Position numbers and translations under genes: made by a program. Shown piece after piece: positions 28,298-37,770 of a DNA stretch of 64,000 nt; the stretch's first letter is position 1, and each line of letters opens with the position of its first letter. Under the pieces are notes generated by a model. That model saw only the letters and a program-made list of their open reading frames with translations. It was not told the DNA's origin and ran no database searches. The stretch is from an uncultured SAR86 cluster bacterium (GTDB lineage Bacteria; Pseudomonadota; Gammaproteobacteria; Magnimaribacterales; D2472), in contig CACECK010000002.1 in NCBI GenBank assembly GCA_902557965.1, positions 124,001 to 188,000 of the forward strand, read 5' to 3'.

Positions 28298-30340
28298 TCA
28301 GTTAACCATTGTAATAATTTTTTCTTGTTTTAGGCCTAAATAATCATTAACTATTTTAGCCGATTCTATTAATTGAAAATCATTTTCAAAATCAATTCTA
28401 TTTGCATTAACTTCGTCATCATTTTCTTTATTAAAATTTTCTAGATCTTCATAAGAAGCAAACTCATCAAAGCCTAAGGAATTTCTTCTCCTATTTTCAA
28501 TTTCTAGTAACCAATTTTTTCTAAGAATTTTTTGATTTTTTCTATCTTGAAGCTTCAAACTTAGAAATTTTTTATCCTTATTAAGATCATATCTTTTTCT
28601 TACATCCTTTAAATAGTTAAGATTTGGTTCATAAGTAAGCCTGTCTTTATGAAGTTCTAAAACATTCTCAATTACTGAGGTATCAAAAACAAATTTCTTA
28701 TGCCTGTATGGCCTAATGACATCCCATTGCAAAGCAGTAGGGTATGAACTCTCGCCAACAGAATCAATATCCCAAGTCACTGGAAGTTCTATATCAGGAA
28801 CAACACCTTTATTTTGAGTACTTTTACCATTAACTCTATAATATTTTGATTCTGTAATTTTGATCTGGCCTTCAGATAAATCTTCTAGACTTTGAACAGT
28901 ACCTTTACCAAAAGTTCTTTGGCCCACAACTAAGCCTCTTCTATAATCTTGAATTGCTCCTGCAACTATTTCTGATGCTGAGGCTGAATACCTATTAACA
29001 AGAACTATTACAGGTTTATCCCAAACCTGAATTGCTCTTGTATCTCCATATGGCTGTATAAGTCCTCTTTTTTGTTTCACTTGCACCGTAGGACCTGATG
29101 AAACAAATAGTCCAATAATTTTATTTGCCTCAATAAGAGCTCCACCGCCATTATTACGTAAATCTAGAATAACAGCATCAATCCCATTAGCATTAAATTC
29201 TTCAAGGATATTTTTTACATCTTTGCTGCTGCTCTTATAGTCTGTATTTCTTTTGGCATATTCTTCAAAATCTATATAAAAGGAAGGTAGATCAATAACT
29301 CCAATTTTATTTTCATCTATTTCAAATACATCCGACTGAGCAGCTCTATCCTCGAGTTTTACTTCCTCTCTTTTTAAAGTGACAATTTTTCTATTATCAA
29401 TATCAGACTCAAAGGATATAAATTCTATTTGTACTTCTGTATCAATATCGCCTCTTATTAGATCTACTACTTCATCAATTCTCCATCCAACAACATCTGT
29501 AAATTCATCCTCATCAACCTGTTTGATCTTAGATATTCTATCTTCTGGTTTTATTTTTCCAGATTTTTCTGCAGGTCCGCCTGGTACAAGACTTATTACT
29601 TTCGTGTAATCGTCATCAACACCTAGAAGTGCCCCAATACCACTTAATTTTAAGCTCATATTCATATCAAAATCTTCTGCAGACCTTGGTGATAGATATG
29701 ATGAATGAGGATCAAATTGGTTTGTGAGGATATTCATAGCAAGAGAAAAAATGTCTTCTTCTTTTTGTTGAGCTATTCTGCGTAGTCTATTTTTATATCT
29801 TTTGCTGATATCCTCTTTAGGATTATCACTCGATGAATCTGATAATTTTGCAACCAATAAATCATTTTTAGTATCTAATCGCCATATTTCTTCAATATTA
29901 GACATGTTTATTTGCCACTCATTATCATCCTCAAAGATATCTAGATACTCATTAATAGTAAAATCAAAATTTGTATTCTCAATTAACTTAATTTGAAATT
30001 CAGAATACGAAACTAATTTCTCATAATATAAATTTATTAATTCATAGGCTAATTCAATATCAAATTTCTTACTTGTTGTTTGACTGGCTGCTTTCAAATA
30101 ATAGTCAAACTCACTTTTAATAAAGTAATTTTTTTCCCCATCTAAGCGCTCAAAAATTGCTTCAAAATATTTTTTATTAAAGTCCTGATCATTAAAATTT
30201 CTAACATAATGTTCTCGAGATAGTTTTTTATATATTTCATTACTTAAATCTTTTTTCTTTTCGCTTATATTAATTTTTTCATATGTCTCTGAGGAAGTGA
30301 GAATAGAAAAAGTAACTACAAATATTAGATAAAAACGCAT
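28298..30340 (-). CDS. prc: Tail-specific (C-terminal processing) protease
   Basis: A periplasmic serine protease that degrades proteins with nonpolar C-termini and trims penicillin-binding proteins in enterics. At 680 aa it matches E. coli Prc in length. It has an N-terminal signal peptide, a PDZ domain (about residues 225-310, LSGIGALLGVDDDYTKV in part) and the S41 catalytic region with the serine in RYSASASEIVAG and the lysine in GQRTFGKGTVQSL. It lies eight bases after the acyl-CoA dehydrogenase at the end of the catabolic run, and so may be cotranscribed with it. Confidence 0.93.
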   Translation of the reverse strand: MRFYLIFVVTFSILTSSETYEKINISEKKKDLSNEIYKKLSREHYVRNFNDQDFNKKYFEAIFERLDGEKNYFIKSEFDYYLKAASQTTSKKFDIELAYELINLYYEKLVSYSEFQIKLIENTNFDFTINEYLDIFEDDNEWQINMSNIEEIWRLDTKNDLLVAKLSDSSSDNPKEDISKRYKNRLRRIAQQKEEDIFSLAMNILTNQFDPHSSYLSPRSAEDFDMNMSLKLSGIGALLGVDDDYTKVISLVPGGPAEKSGKIKPEDRISKIKQVDEDEFTDVVGWRIDEVVDLIRGDIDTEVQIEFISFESDIDNRKIVTLKREEVKLEDRAAQSDVFEIDENKIGVIDLPSFYIDFEEYAKRNTDYKSSSKDVKNILEEFNANGIDAVILDLRNNGGGALIEANKIIGLFVSSGPTVQVKQKRGLIQPYGDTRAIQVWDKPVIVLVNRYSASASEIVAGAIQDYRRGLVVGQRTFGKGTVQSLEDLSEGQIKITESKYYRVNGKSTQNKGVVPDIELPVTWDIDSVGESSYPTALQWDVIRPYRHKKFVFDTSVIENVLELHKDRLTYEPNLNYLKDVRKRYDLNKDKKFLSLKLQDRKNQKILRKNWLLEIENRRRNSLGFDEFASYEDLENFNKENDDEVNANRIDFENDFQLIESAKIVNDYLGLKQEKIITMVN

Positions 30341-30348
30341 ACTAACTT

Positions 30349-31437
30349 TTAAAAACCTTGAATTTTTGCTGCTTCTGCTCTGACTATCTCAGGCGCACCA
30401 AGCAATTGCCTATTTAGGCCAATTCTTTTAAACCAGTAATGAGTTCCTAAAAGATCGGTAAAGCCCATACCCCCATGAACTTCTGTTGCTTTTTTTGATA
30501 TTTCTTTAGATATTTCAGATACATGAGATTTTGCATGACATGCCATTAATTTTGCATCATCTTCACTATTATCAAAACTATGTGCTGCATGCCATACTAG
30601 CGAATAACATGGTTCAAGTTCAGATGCCATCTCTGCACACATGTGTTTTACCGCCTGAAATGAACCAATAACTCTATTAAATTGCTTTCTTTCTTTTGAG
30701 TAAGATACTGCCATATCAAGCATTGTTTGTGATGCCCCTAAAGAATCTGCTGCAAGTGTTATACGTCCGGCATCGATTGACTTCTCGATTGCATTTGTTG
30801 ATTTAATAGTGCCTTCCAAGATTTCTATTGGCGTATTTTCAAATTTAATTTCCTTATATGTTCTTGTTTTATCAACTGTTATTAAATCAATACAACTTAT
30901 AGTCTCATGATCTAAAGGTACCATTCCTAGAACACCATTAGCATCAGACACCAGCAAATGTGTTGCATGATCAGTATCTATAACAAATAAAGTATTTCCA
31001 TTTACAACTTGACCAGAAAAATTAATTTTACTTGAATTCCTTGATCCAAAATAATCAGAAAAACCAATCCCAAACTTTATGTTGCCAACTGACATTTCAT
31101 TCAAAATTTTGGTTGTTTGATCGACATTGCCACCTAATTTTATTGCAATAGGAGCCATTACATATGAACCGCAGAAGGGTATTGGAGCAACCGCTCCACC
31201 TAAACTTTGACTAATTGCAGCTGCAAATAATAAATCCAGACCAAGCCCACCATTTTCTTCAGGTATCAATATATTATTTATACCAAGATTAACAATCCCT
31301 TTATGAATATCTTTTTTCAAACTAGATTTATCGCCATCTGAAATTTTTCTAATAATATCTAAATCAGCATTATCCTCAAGAAATTTCTTAACGTTATCTT
31401 GAAAGAAAATTTGATCTTCAGAAAGGCCAAAATACAT
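30349..31437 (-). CDS. Acyl-CoA dehydrogenase, short subunit of an adjacent pair
   Basis: A 362-residue flavoprotein that would introduce an alpha-beta double bond into an acyl-CoA. N-terminal SEDQIFFQDNVKKFLED, a central domain, and the C-terminal KERKQFNRVIGSFQAVKH and VHGGMGFTDLLGTHYW blocks fit the family. I chose the ATG at 31437, with GGAG seven bases upstream; an in-frame start at 31530 would only add residues encoded inside the neighbour. It directly follows a second, longer dehydrogenase gene, a layout seen for heteromeric enzymes. Substrate unknown. Confidence 0.85.
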   Translation of the reverse strand: MYFGLSEDQIFFQDNVKKFLEDNADLDIIRKISDGDKSSLKKDIHKGIVNLGINNILIPEENGGLGLDLLFAAAISQSLGGAVAPIPFCGSYVMAPIAIKLGGNVDQTTKILNEMSVGNIKFGIGFSDYFGSRNSSKINFSGQVVNGNTLFVIDTDHATHLLVSDANGVLGMVPLDHETISCIDLITVDKTRTYKEIKFENTPIEILEGTIKSTNAIEKSIDAGRITLAADSLGASQTMLDMAVSYSKERKQFNRVIGSFQAVKHMCAEMASELEPCYSLVWHAAHSFDNSEDDAKLMACHAKSHVSEISKEISKKATEVHGGMGFTDLLGTHYWFKRIGLNRQLLGAPEIVRAEAAKIQGF

Positions 31438-31438
31438 A

Positions 31439-32665
31439 TTATTCTCCTTTTTGTACCTTAGGTTCCCTTGGCATACCAAGTCCTCTTTCAGATATAATAT
31501 TTTTTTGAATTTGGCTTGTTCCCCCACCAATAATTAATCCAAGAAAATACATATAGCCTACTTGCCAAGAACCTCCATCTCTAATATTTGGACTATTTTC
31601 ATATAATGTTCCCAGTTCACCCATAATGTCGATTGCAAAACCCTCTAGCTCATGCCTTAATTCAGTGCCTACAAATTTTTGAATCATACCAGCAATTTTT
31701 ACATCTTGATTTTTATTTAATTTGGCTGATAAAACTCTTAATGAATTAGATTGAAAAGCAATAACTTTACCTTGGATTTTCATTAACTTATCAAGATAGA
31801 CAGGATTATCAATAACCTTTTCACCATTAATAGTTTCATCTTTCATTCTTTCAATGAGAGAATTCAATCTATTCATCATTACATTTGGATCTGAGAGGGA
31901 GCCTCTTTCATGTCCTAATGTTGCATTAGCTACAGCCCAACCTTCGCCTCGTTTTCCGACAATATTTTCTTCAGGAATTGTTACATCTGTAAAAAATACC
32001 TCATTAAATCCTGCGTTCAGAGTCATATCAACTAATGGCCTAATTTCAATTCCAGGTGCATCCATTGGTATTAATAAATAACTTATACCAGCATGTTTTG
32101 TAGCATCTGGCTCTGTTCTTACTAAGCAAAACATCATTTGAGAATATTGTGCTGTACTTGTCCAAATTTTCTGACCATTAATCACCCAGTTTCCTTCAAT
32201 CAATTCACCTTTTGTTTGAAGGCTTGCAAGATCACTTCCTGCATTAGGCTCTGAATAACCTTGACACCATATAATTTCACCATGCAATGTTGGTTTTATA
32301 TATTTTTGTTTTTGTTCTTCAGTACCTAGTTCTAAAAGTGTTGGGACTAACATATCTATTCCTTGACCACCCATTGGTGGCGGAACTTTAGCTTTTGCAA
32401 ACTCAGACGCTATTATTCTATTTTTGATAATATCAGTTTCACCGCCATATCCTCCGTACTCTCTTGGAATAGACCTAGCAAAATATCCATTTTCAATTAA
32501 TAGTTTCTGCCAATCAGATCTTTTCATTTTAAGATCACCAGACTTAAAAGATCCCGCTAATGGAATTTTTGAAGAGTCAGAAAAATGTACTCCAGAATAT
32601 TTTTTACAAAATTTCTTAAGCTTTTCTGTAAATTCTTTATATTCAGAACCGTAATTTAAATCCAT
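31439..32665 (-). CDS. Acyl-CoA dehydrogenase, long subunit of an adjacent pair
   Basis: A 408-residue acyl-CoA dehydrogenase. It contains GYSEPNAGSDLASLQT and WVINGQKIWTSTAQ (substrate and FAD-binding middle domain), and the C-terminal GGGTSQIQKNIISERGLG block. In many homodimeric members a glutamate or flanking EG precedes this TSxIQ motif; here it reads IGGGTSQ, so the catalytic base may lie elsewhere or in the partner. It overlaps nothing but is separated from its neighbours by only 1 and 6 bases. In P. aeruginosa atu clusters the related slot is AtuD, a citronellyl-CoA dehydrogenase. Confidence 0.85.
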   Translation of the reverse strand: MDLNYGSEYKEFTEKLKKFCKKYSGVHFSDSSKIPLAGSFKSGDLKMKRSDWQKLLIENGYFARSIPREYGGYGGETDIIKNRIIASEFAKAKVPPPMGGQGIDMLVPTLLELGTEEQKQKYIKPTLHGEIIWCQGYSEPNAGSDLASLQTKGELIEGNWVINGQKIWTSTAQYSQMMFCLVRTEPDATKHAGISYLLIPMDAPGIEIRPLVDMTLNAGFNEVFFTDVTIPEENIVGKRGEGWAVANATLGHERGSLSDPNVMMNRLNSLIERMKDETINGEKVIDNPVYLDKLMKIQGKVIAFQSNSLRVLSAKLNKNQDVKIAGMIQKFVGTELRHELEGFAIDIMGELGTLYENSPNIRDGGSWQVGYMYFLGLIIGGGTSQIQKNIISERGLGMPREPKVQKGE

Positions 32666-32671
32666 ACTATC

Positions 32672-33457
32672 TTATTCCCAGTTAGGTTTTCTTTTTTCAA
32701 GAAATGCTGTAATTCCTTCCTTTGCATCTTTACCTTCAAAGCATTTTGCTATTTGTTCTTTTAAGTATGGCAATGCCTCATTAAAATCTTTTGAATCTTG
32801 TTTTTCATATGCCTCAAGTCCAAACTTCATAGTTTCGGGTGCAAGGCTAGCCAATTCTTCTGCAAGTTCCTTAACTCTTTGATTCAAATTTTCAGGTTTA
32901 ACTGATTCATTTATCAAGCCCCACTTTTCAGCCTCATCAGCATCGATAGGTTTACCTCGCATAATAAAGTCTAATCCTGCTCTTTTTGGCATCACTCTAA
33001 AAAGACCAGCCATAACCATAAATGGCCATAGACCTCTATGAATTTCAGGCGCTGAAAAAGTCGCAGTATTTACTGATACAGCATGAGTGGAGTTACTTAC
33101 CATTAAGAGGGCACCTGCAAGAACTGAACCTTGAATTTTACATATTATCGGCTTATAAAGATGCCTAAGCGAAAGACTGATATCGTCAGCATTTGATAAC
33201 TTTGGTATATTTGATTCTGAATCAGATTTTCTTAAATCTGCTCCAGCACAAAAAATGTCACCTTTTGCAGCAATAACCACTACTCTAATAGAGTCTTCTT
33301 GCTTAGCGAATGCTAAAGAATAGTTCAGCTCATTCATCATGACATTGTTAATAGCATTCTTTTTTTCAGGTCTATTAAGAGTAATAGTTAATATCTTTTT
33401 TTTGATTTCGAGATCAATCGCTTCAAAATTAAGACCCTCTAATGACAATTTTTCCAT
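32672..33457 (-). CDS. Enoyl-CoA hydratase/isomerase family protein (AtuE/LiuC slot)
   Basis: A 261-residue crotonase. The oxyanion-hole segments are IFCAGADLRK and GSVLAGALLMVSNSTHAV, and FSAPEIHRGLWPF supplies the position of a catalytic glutamate. It is placed between AtuA-like and acyl-CoA dehydrogenase genes, where atuE encodes the isohexenylglutaconyl-CoA hydratase in pseudomonads. It shares the C-terminal FLEKRKPNWE with the crotonase at 16149. The assignment to a hydratase is by family; the substrate is inferred from the cluster. Confidence 0.85.
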   Translation of the reverse strand: MEKLSLEGLNFEAIDLEIKKKILTITLNRPEKKNAINNVMMNELNYSLAFAKQEDSIRVVVIAAKGDIFCAGADLRKSDSESNIPKLSNADDISLSLRHLYKPIICKIQGSVLAGALLMVSNSTHAVSVNTATFSAPEIHRGLWPFMVMAGLFRVMPKRAGLDFIMRGKPIDADEAEKWGLINESVKPENLNQRVKELAEELASLAPETMKFGLEAYEKQDSKDFNEALPYLKEQIAKCFEGKDAKEGITAFLEKRKPNWE

Positions 33458-33459
33458 GC

Positions 33460-35232
33460 TTAAGTTTCTCCCAATATTTCATTTGGCACAAGAATCTTTT
33501 TTGCTCGCAAATATTCTCCTAGAGATTTTGCCTGACTGTCTTTCCTATTATTGGAAGATACCCCATCTTGTAAAATATCATGAATATAAAAGTTCAGAGA
33601 ATTAATATTAGGCAGTTCAAATCTTTCAATCTCATATTTTGACAAATCAGGCATTAATTCTTTAATTTTTTCAATAGTTAAAAAGTTATATAAGAATGAA
33701 AAGGTCGTATTATTTTTTGCCCACACGCCTAAATTAGCACATCCTCCTTTATCTCCGGATCTTGTACCAAATAAATCTCCAAAGAAAATTTCTGAATGGC
33801 TAGAAGATTTTATATCATCAATTTCAATAGGCTCTCTTTGGTAATATATTTCTTCCAAACCCAATTGACTGGTTGGAATAATTTCAATTTCTTTACCGTC
33901 AACATGAACCCTTTCTTTTATGTATTTACTATTTATTAGAGCAGGCCAATATACAATAACTGGACCGCTTGACTTTGGATTTGTTTGTGCAAAAAAACCT
34001 GGAATATTTGCTAAAGCTAATTCAATTATCTTTGCACTAAAAAGCCTTCCAACGAGTTCTTGGTTCATTGATTTCACTGAAATAACAAGTGAAGCCATAG
34101 CTTCTTCATTTGTGCTTGGATTCTCTTTATCTGTTCGATGAAGTTCAATAAAAACTTCATCAAATTGATCTTTACCACCAACTGAGTTAAAAAGCGTATC
34201 TGTGAAGACTTTTGCTTTATCTTCAATATCCATGCCAGTTAGAATTATTTCCATACCATTTCTGTTTCCACCAGCAAGGTTTATACATACTTTATGATCT
34301 TTTGGCGGAGAGCTTCCTCGGCATCCTGAGACATGAACTTTATCTTTTTCTACCTCTTCTATTTTTAATGTATCAAAATGAGCAATAACATCTGGATTTA
34401 CATATGCAGGAGAACTAATTTCATATAATAACTGAGCGGTTACAGTTCCTTTTGATACCAAACCGCCAGTTCCAGGATGTTTTGTGATGTTAAAACTTCC
34501 GTCTTCATAAATTTCTGCAATAGGGTAACCAACATTATCAAAATCAAGCACTTCTTTAAAAAAAGCATAATTACCTCCAGTTGCCTGGCACCCACATTCT
34601 ATAATATGTCCCGCAGCTAAAGCTCCAGCTAATGCATCATAATTATTTCTATCCCAATTATATTTCCAGGCGGCCGGACCTATTACAACAGCTGCATCAG
34701 TAACTCTTGGGCAGACAACTATATCAGCACCATTATCAAGTGCTTCTTTTATGCCCCAGGCTCCTAGATAAACATTTGATGTAAGAGGGGTATAGCCTGA
34801 ATTTTTTAAAGAAGTATTTTTATCAATATTTACAAACTCTTCACCACTACCTATTAGGTTTGACATTTCTGGCATTAAATCGTCCCCGTCAATGTATGCA
34901 ACTTTCATTTCTACAGCTTGCTCCTCTAGAATTTTCTGTATTTCGCTTGCCATAGATTTAGGATTTAACCCACCTGCATTTGTAACAATTTTGATGTTTT
35001 TCTCATCGCATGTTTTTGCAATTTCGTTTACTTGTTTTAAAAAAGTTCCAACATATCCTTTATCTTCTCCTCTTTGAAGTTTTTGGCCGTAAAGAATTGT
35101 CATTGTGAGTTCTGCTAAATAATCTCCAGTTAGAACATCAATTGGACCTCCTTCAACTAAATCTTTTGCAGCTGATAATTTATCGCCATAAAACCCACTA
35201 CAGTTAGCAATTTTTATTAAGTTATTTTCCAT
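33460..35232 (-). CDS. AtuA-family protein (acyclic terpene utilisation, DUF1446)
   Basis: A 590-residue protein of the AtuA family. The N-terminal ANCSGFYGDKLSAAKDLVEGG (in part) and the ADIVVCPRVTDAA stretch belong to the large DUF1446 domain (about 1-450), and the C-terminal RSGDKGGCANLGVWAKN segment opens the smaller AtuA-like alpha/beta domain (about 485-585). AtuA is required for citronellol/geraniol use in Pseudomonas but its reaction is not well defined. It abuts the TetR gene with no gap. This is the strongest marker for naming the cluster atu-like. Confidence 0.85.
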   Translation of the reverse strand: MENNLIKIANCSGFYGDKLSAAKDLVEGGPIDVLTGDYLAELTMTILYGQKLQRGEDKGYVGTFLKQVNEIAKTCDEKNIKIVTNAGGLNPKSMASEIQKILEEQAVEMKVAYIDGDDLMPEMSNLIGSGEEFVNIDKNTSLKNSGYTPLTSNVYLGAWGIKEALDNGADIVVCPRVTDAAVVIGPAAWKYNWDRNNYDALAGALAAGHIIECGCQATGGNYAFFKEVLDFDNVGYPIAEIYEDGSFNITKHPGTGGLVSKGTVTAQLLYEISSPAYVNPDVIAHFDTLKIEEVEKDKVHVSGCRGSSPPKDHKVCINLAGGNRNGMEIILTGMDIEDKAKVFTDTLFNSVGGKDQFDEVFIELHRTDKENPSTNEEAMASLVISVKSMNQELVGRLFSAKIIELALANIPGFFAQTNPKSSGPVIVYWPALINSKYIKERVHVDGKEIEIIPTSQLGLEEIYYQREPIEIDDIKSSSHSEIFFGDLFGTRSGDKGGCANLGVWAKNNTTFSFLYNFLTIEKIKELMPDLSKYEIERFELPNINSLNFYIHDILQDGVSSNNRKDSQAKSLGEYLRAKKILVPNEILGET

Positions 35233-35844
35233 TTAATTTTTTAACTTTATTCCATTAAGGATGATTGAGGTCAGAGAATTTGCAGATTCATCAGGAGAAG
35301 AACTAATGAGCTTTCTATTTTTTTCAGAAAGGAATTCTCTTCCAATGCTACTAAATAGGATAGAAAAAGCTTTAGTATTAATTTCACGTATTTCTTTCAT
35401 ATTAATTGCTTCATTTAAAAGTTTTTCAGTATATTCTGATATAAAATTTTCATGAAAGTCTGTCATTTTTTTTGACCCTTCAATTTTTTCAACATTTTTC
35501 ATGAATCGATCAAACTTTGGACCAACAGCTTGATTAACAATAAAAAGATACTTTTCTAACTTTTCTATAGGCGAACTTATTTCATTAACTGAGTCAATTG
35601 CATGTTTTCCAAGTTTTCTTAGAATATTGTCCATAGTCATTAAAATTAATTTGTCTTTACTTGGCGCAATTTCATAAAGTGTTCTTAATGATATTTTAAG
35701 TTTTGAAGCAAATTCTGACATTGTGATATCAGGAACACCTTTTTCGAGCATTTTTTCAAGAGTATCTATTATCTCTGAATGCCTTTTAGTTATTATTTTC
35801 GGCTTTTTAACAATTACGCTTTCTTGAAACTCAACTTCTCTCAT
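35233..35844 (-). CDS. TetR-family transcriptional regulator
   Basis: A 203-residue one-component regulator. The N-terminal helix-turn-helix is in RHSEIIDTLEKMLEKG, then ITMSEFASKLKISLRTLYEIA with the recognition helix, followed by a helical ligand-binding domain that is not recognisable. It sits inside the operon between the carboxylase alpha subunit and AtuA genes (gaps of 3 and 0 bases). The perfect palindrome at 39452-39479 before the operon is its likely binding site. AtuR plays this role in Pseudomonas. Confidence 0.85.
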   Translation of the reverse strand: MREVEFQESVIVKKPKIITKRHSEIIDTLEKMLEKGVPDITMSEFASKLKISLRTLYEIAPSKDKLILMTMDNILRKLGKHAIDSVNEISSPIEKLEKYLFIVNQAVGPKFDRFMKNVEKIEGSKKMTDFHENFISEYTEKLLNEAINMKEIREINTKAFSILFSSIGREFLSEKNRKLISSSPDESANSLTSIILNGIKLKN

Positions 35845-35847
35845 TAT

Positions 35848-37770
35848 CTATTTTACTACCATCAAAAGGGCACCATTTTCTACTTGATCATTTACTGAGA
35901 TAAGTAATTCCGATACAGTCCCATCTTCAGAAGCTTTTATTGAATGCTCCATTTTCATTGCTTCAAGGATAACTAGCGTGTCACCAGCTTGCACTTTTTT
36001 ACCTTTATTAACTTTTATATCAATGACTTTGCCAGGCATAGGCGCAATTAAACCTCCTGCAGTAATTTCCTGACCAGGAATCACAAATTTTGGCTTTATG
36101 GACAACATTACATCTCCATAAGGCATATGCACTAAGATATTTGATGTATTCATCGTTACTTTTGCGTAATGCCTTTCAGTATCAAAAACACAGTCAATAC
36201 CATCTTCATCCTTGTCATATATCAAAGCTGTTTTACCATTTGAGAATTTAAATGAACCATCTCTTTGAAGTTGATATTCTACTTTTATGTCAGTATTTTC
36301 ATATTCGAAAGTAATTGATTGAGATGGAAGTCTTCCATTAGTCCATCCAGATGGCATGAAACTTGCTACATTAGATTTCTTTCTATTTAACTCTTGAATC
36401 CAAAGTGCTGCAATGGCAACAACATGATGAATTGAACCATCAGGAATAACTAATTTTCTATCTGGATTTACTCTATCAATAAAGTCTGTTGTCGTATCCC
36501 CATCAATGAATTCTTTTGATTTAAGACAATTTACTAAGAAATCCCTATTAGTTTTTACGCCTCCAATATGCGCAGACTCTAAAGCTTTTGCAAGTTTACT
36601 TGCAGCGTCGGTTCTATTAGGGGCATAAGAAATTATTTTAGCCAACATTGGGTCAAAGTCTGTACCAACAACTGTTCCTCTAGAAACGCCAGTATCCCAT
36701 CTCGCATCAGCAGAATTATCTTTTTCAAAAGCTATTAAAGTACCTATTTCAGGAAGAAAGTCATTATTAGGATCTTCGGCATACAATCTTGCTTCGATTG
36801 ATGAGCCACTCCATTGAATATCTTCTTGAGAAAATTTTAACTCTTCTCCTCTTGCAACTTTTAGCTGTTCACTCACAAGATCAATACCAGTAACTTCTTC
36901 TGTCACTGGGTGCTCAACTTGCAGACGTGTATTTACTTCGAGAAACCAAAATTCACCTGTTTTATCATCAAATAGAAACTCTACAGTACCAGCTGATTCA
37001 TACTTTATTTGTTTAGCTAATTTAACGGCAGCATCACCCATTTTATTTCTTATTTCTTCAGACACTCTAGGCGAGGGTGATTCTTCAATAATTTTTTGAT
37101 GCCTTCTTTGAATGGAACACTCCCTTTCTCCGAGATGAACAACATTGCCATTAGAGTCACCTAAAATTTGAATTTCTATATGTCTAGACTTCTCAACATA
37201 TCTTTCGATAAATATTCTTTCATCATTGAAACCATTAAGTGCTTCTCTTTGCGCACTTATAATAGAATCTTTTAATTCACTTGATTTATTAACAATTCTC
37301 ATTCCCTTGCCACCACCACCAGCTGCAGCTTTAATTAAAAGTGGATAGCCAATCTTATTAGCTTCTTTGGGGTTTGAAGTCATTGGAAGTGTTGGAACAT
37401 TTGCTTTTATGGCGAGTTCTTTTGCTTTGAGCTTATCTCCCATTACTGAAATCACATGAGGAGAGGGCCCAATCCAAACCAAACCTTCTTTTTTAACTTT
37501 TCTTGCAAATGATGAGTTTTCAGATAAAAAGCCATATCCAGGATGTATTGCTTGAGCTCCTGTCTTAATGGCAGCATCAATAATTTGATTCCCATCTAAA
37601 TAACCACCATCTTTGAGCCTTACAGATTGATCAGCTTGTTTTACAAATAAAGCATCTTTATCAGCATTAACATATACTGCAACTGATCTAATACCCATCT
37701 CTTTAGCAGTTTTAATAATCCTGCATGCAATTTCGCCTCTATTGGCAATTAGTATTGAATTAAAAATCAT
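35848..37770 (-). CDS. Acyl-CoA carboxylase alpha subunit (biotin carboxylase + biotin carrier)
   Basis: Carboxylates biotin with bicarbonate and ATP, then presents it to the beta subunit. The 640-residue protein has a biotin carboxylase domain (about 1-450) with the ATP-binding GGGGKGMRIV loop and FLEVNTRLQVEHPVTE, a middle linker, and a C-terminal biotinyl domain with EAMKMEH where Lys606 is the biotinylated residue. Family relatives are the methylcrotonyl-CoA (LiuD), geranyl-CoA (AtuF) and propionyl-CoA enzymes; the AtuA neighbour favours geranyl- or methylcrotonyl-type. Its start overlaps the beta-subunit stop (ATGA). Confidence 0.9.
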   Translation of the reverse strand: MIFNSILIANRGEIACRIIKTAKEMGIRSVAVYVNADKDALFVKQADQSVRLKDGGYLDGNQIIDAAIKTGAQAIHPGYGFLSENSSFARKVKKEGLVWIGPSPHVISVMGDKLKAKELAIKANVPTLPMTSNPKEANKIGYPLLIKAAAGGGGKGMRIVNKSSELKDSIISAQREALNGFNDERIFIERYVEKSRHIEIQILGDSNGNVVHLGERECSIQRRHQKIIEESPSPRVSEEIRNKMGDAAVKLAKQIKYESAGTVEFLFDDKTGEFWFLEVNTRLQVEHPVTEEVTGIDLVSEQLKVARGEELKFSQEDIQWSGSSIEARLYAEDPNNDFLPEIGTLIAFEKDNSADARWDTGVSRGTVVGTDFDPMLAKIISYAPNRTDAASKLAKALESAHIGGVKTNRDFLVNCLKSKEFIDGDTTTDFIDRVNPDRKLVIPDGSIHHVVAIAALWIQELNRKKSNVASFMPSGWTNGRLPSQSITFEYENTDIKVEYQLQRDGSFKFSNGKTALIYDKDEDGIDCVFDTERHYAKVTMNTSNILVHMPYGDVMLSIKPKFVIPGQEITAGGLIAPMPGKVIDIKVNKGKKVQAGDTLVILEAMKMEHSIKASEDGTVSELLISVNDQVENGALLMVVK

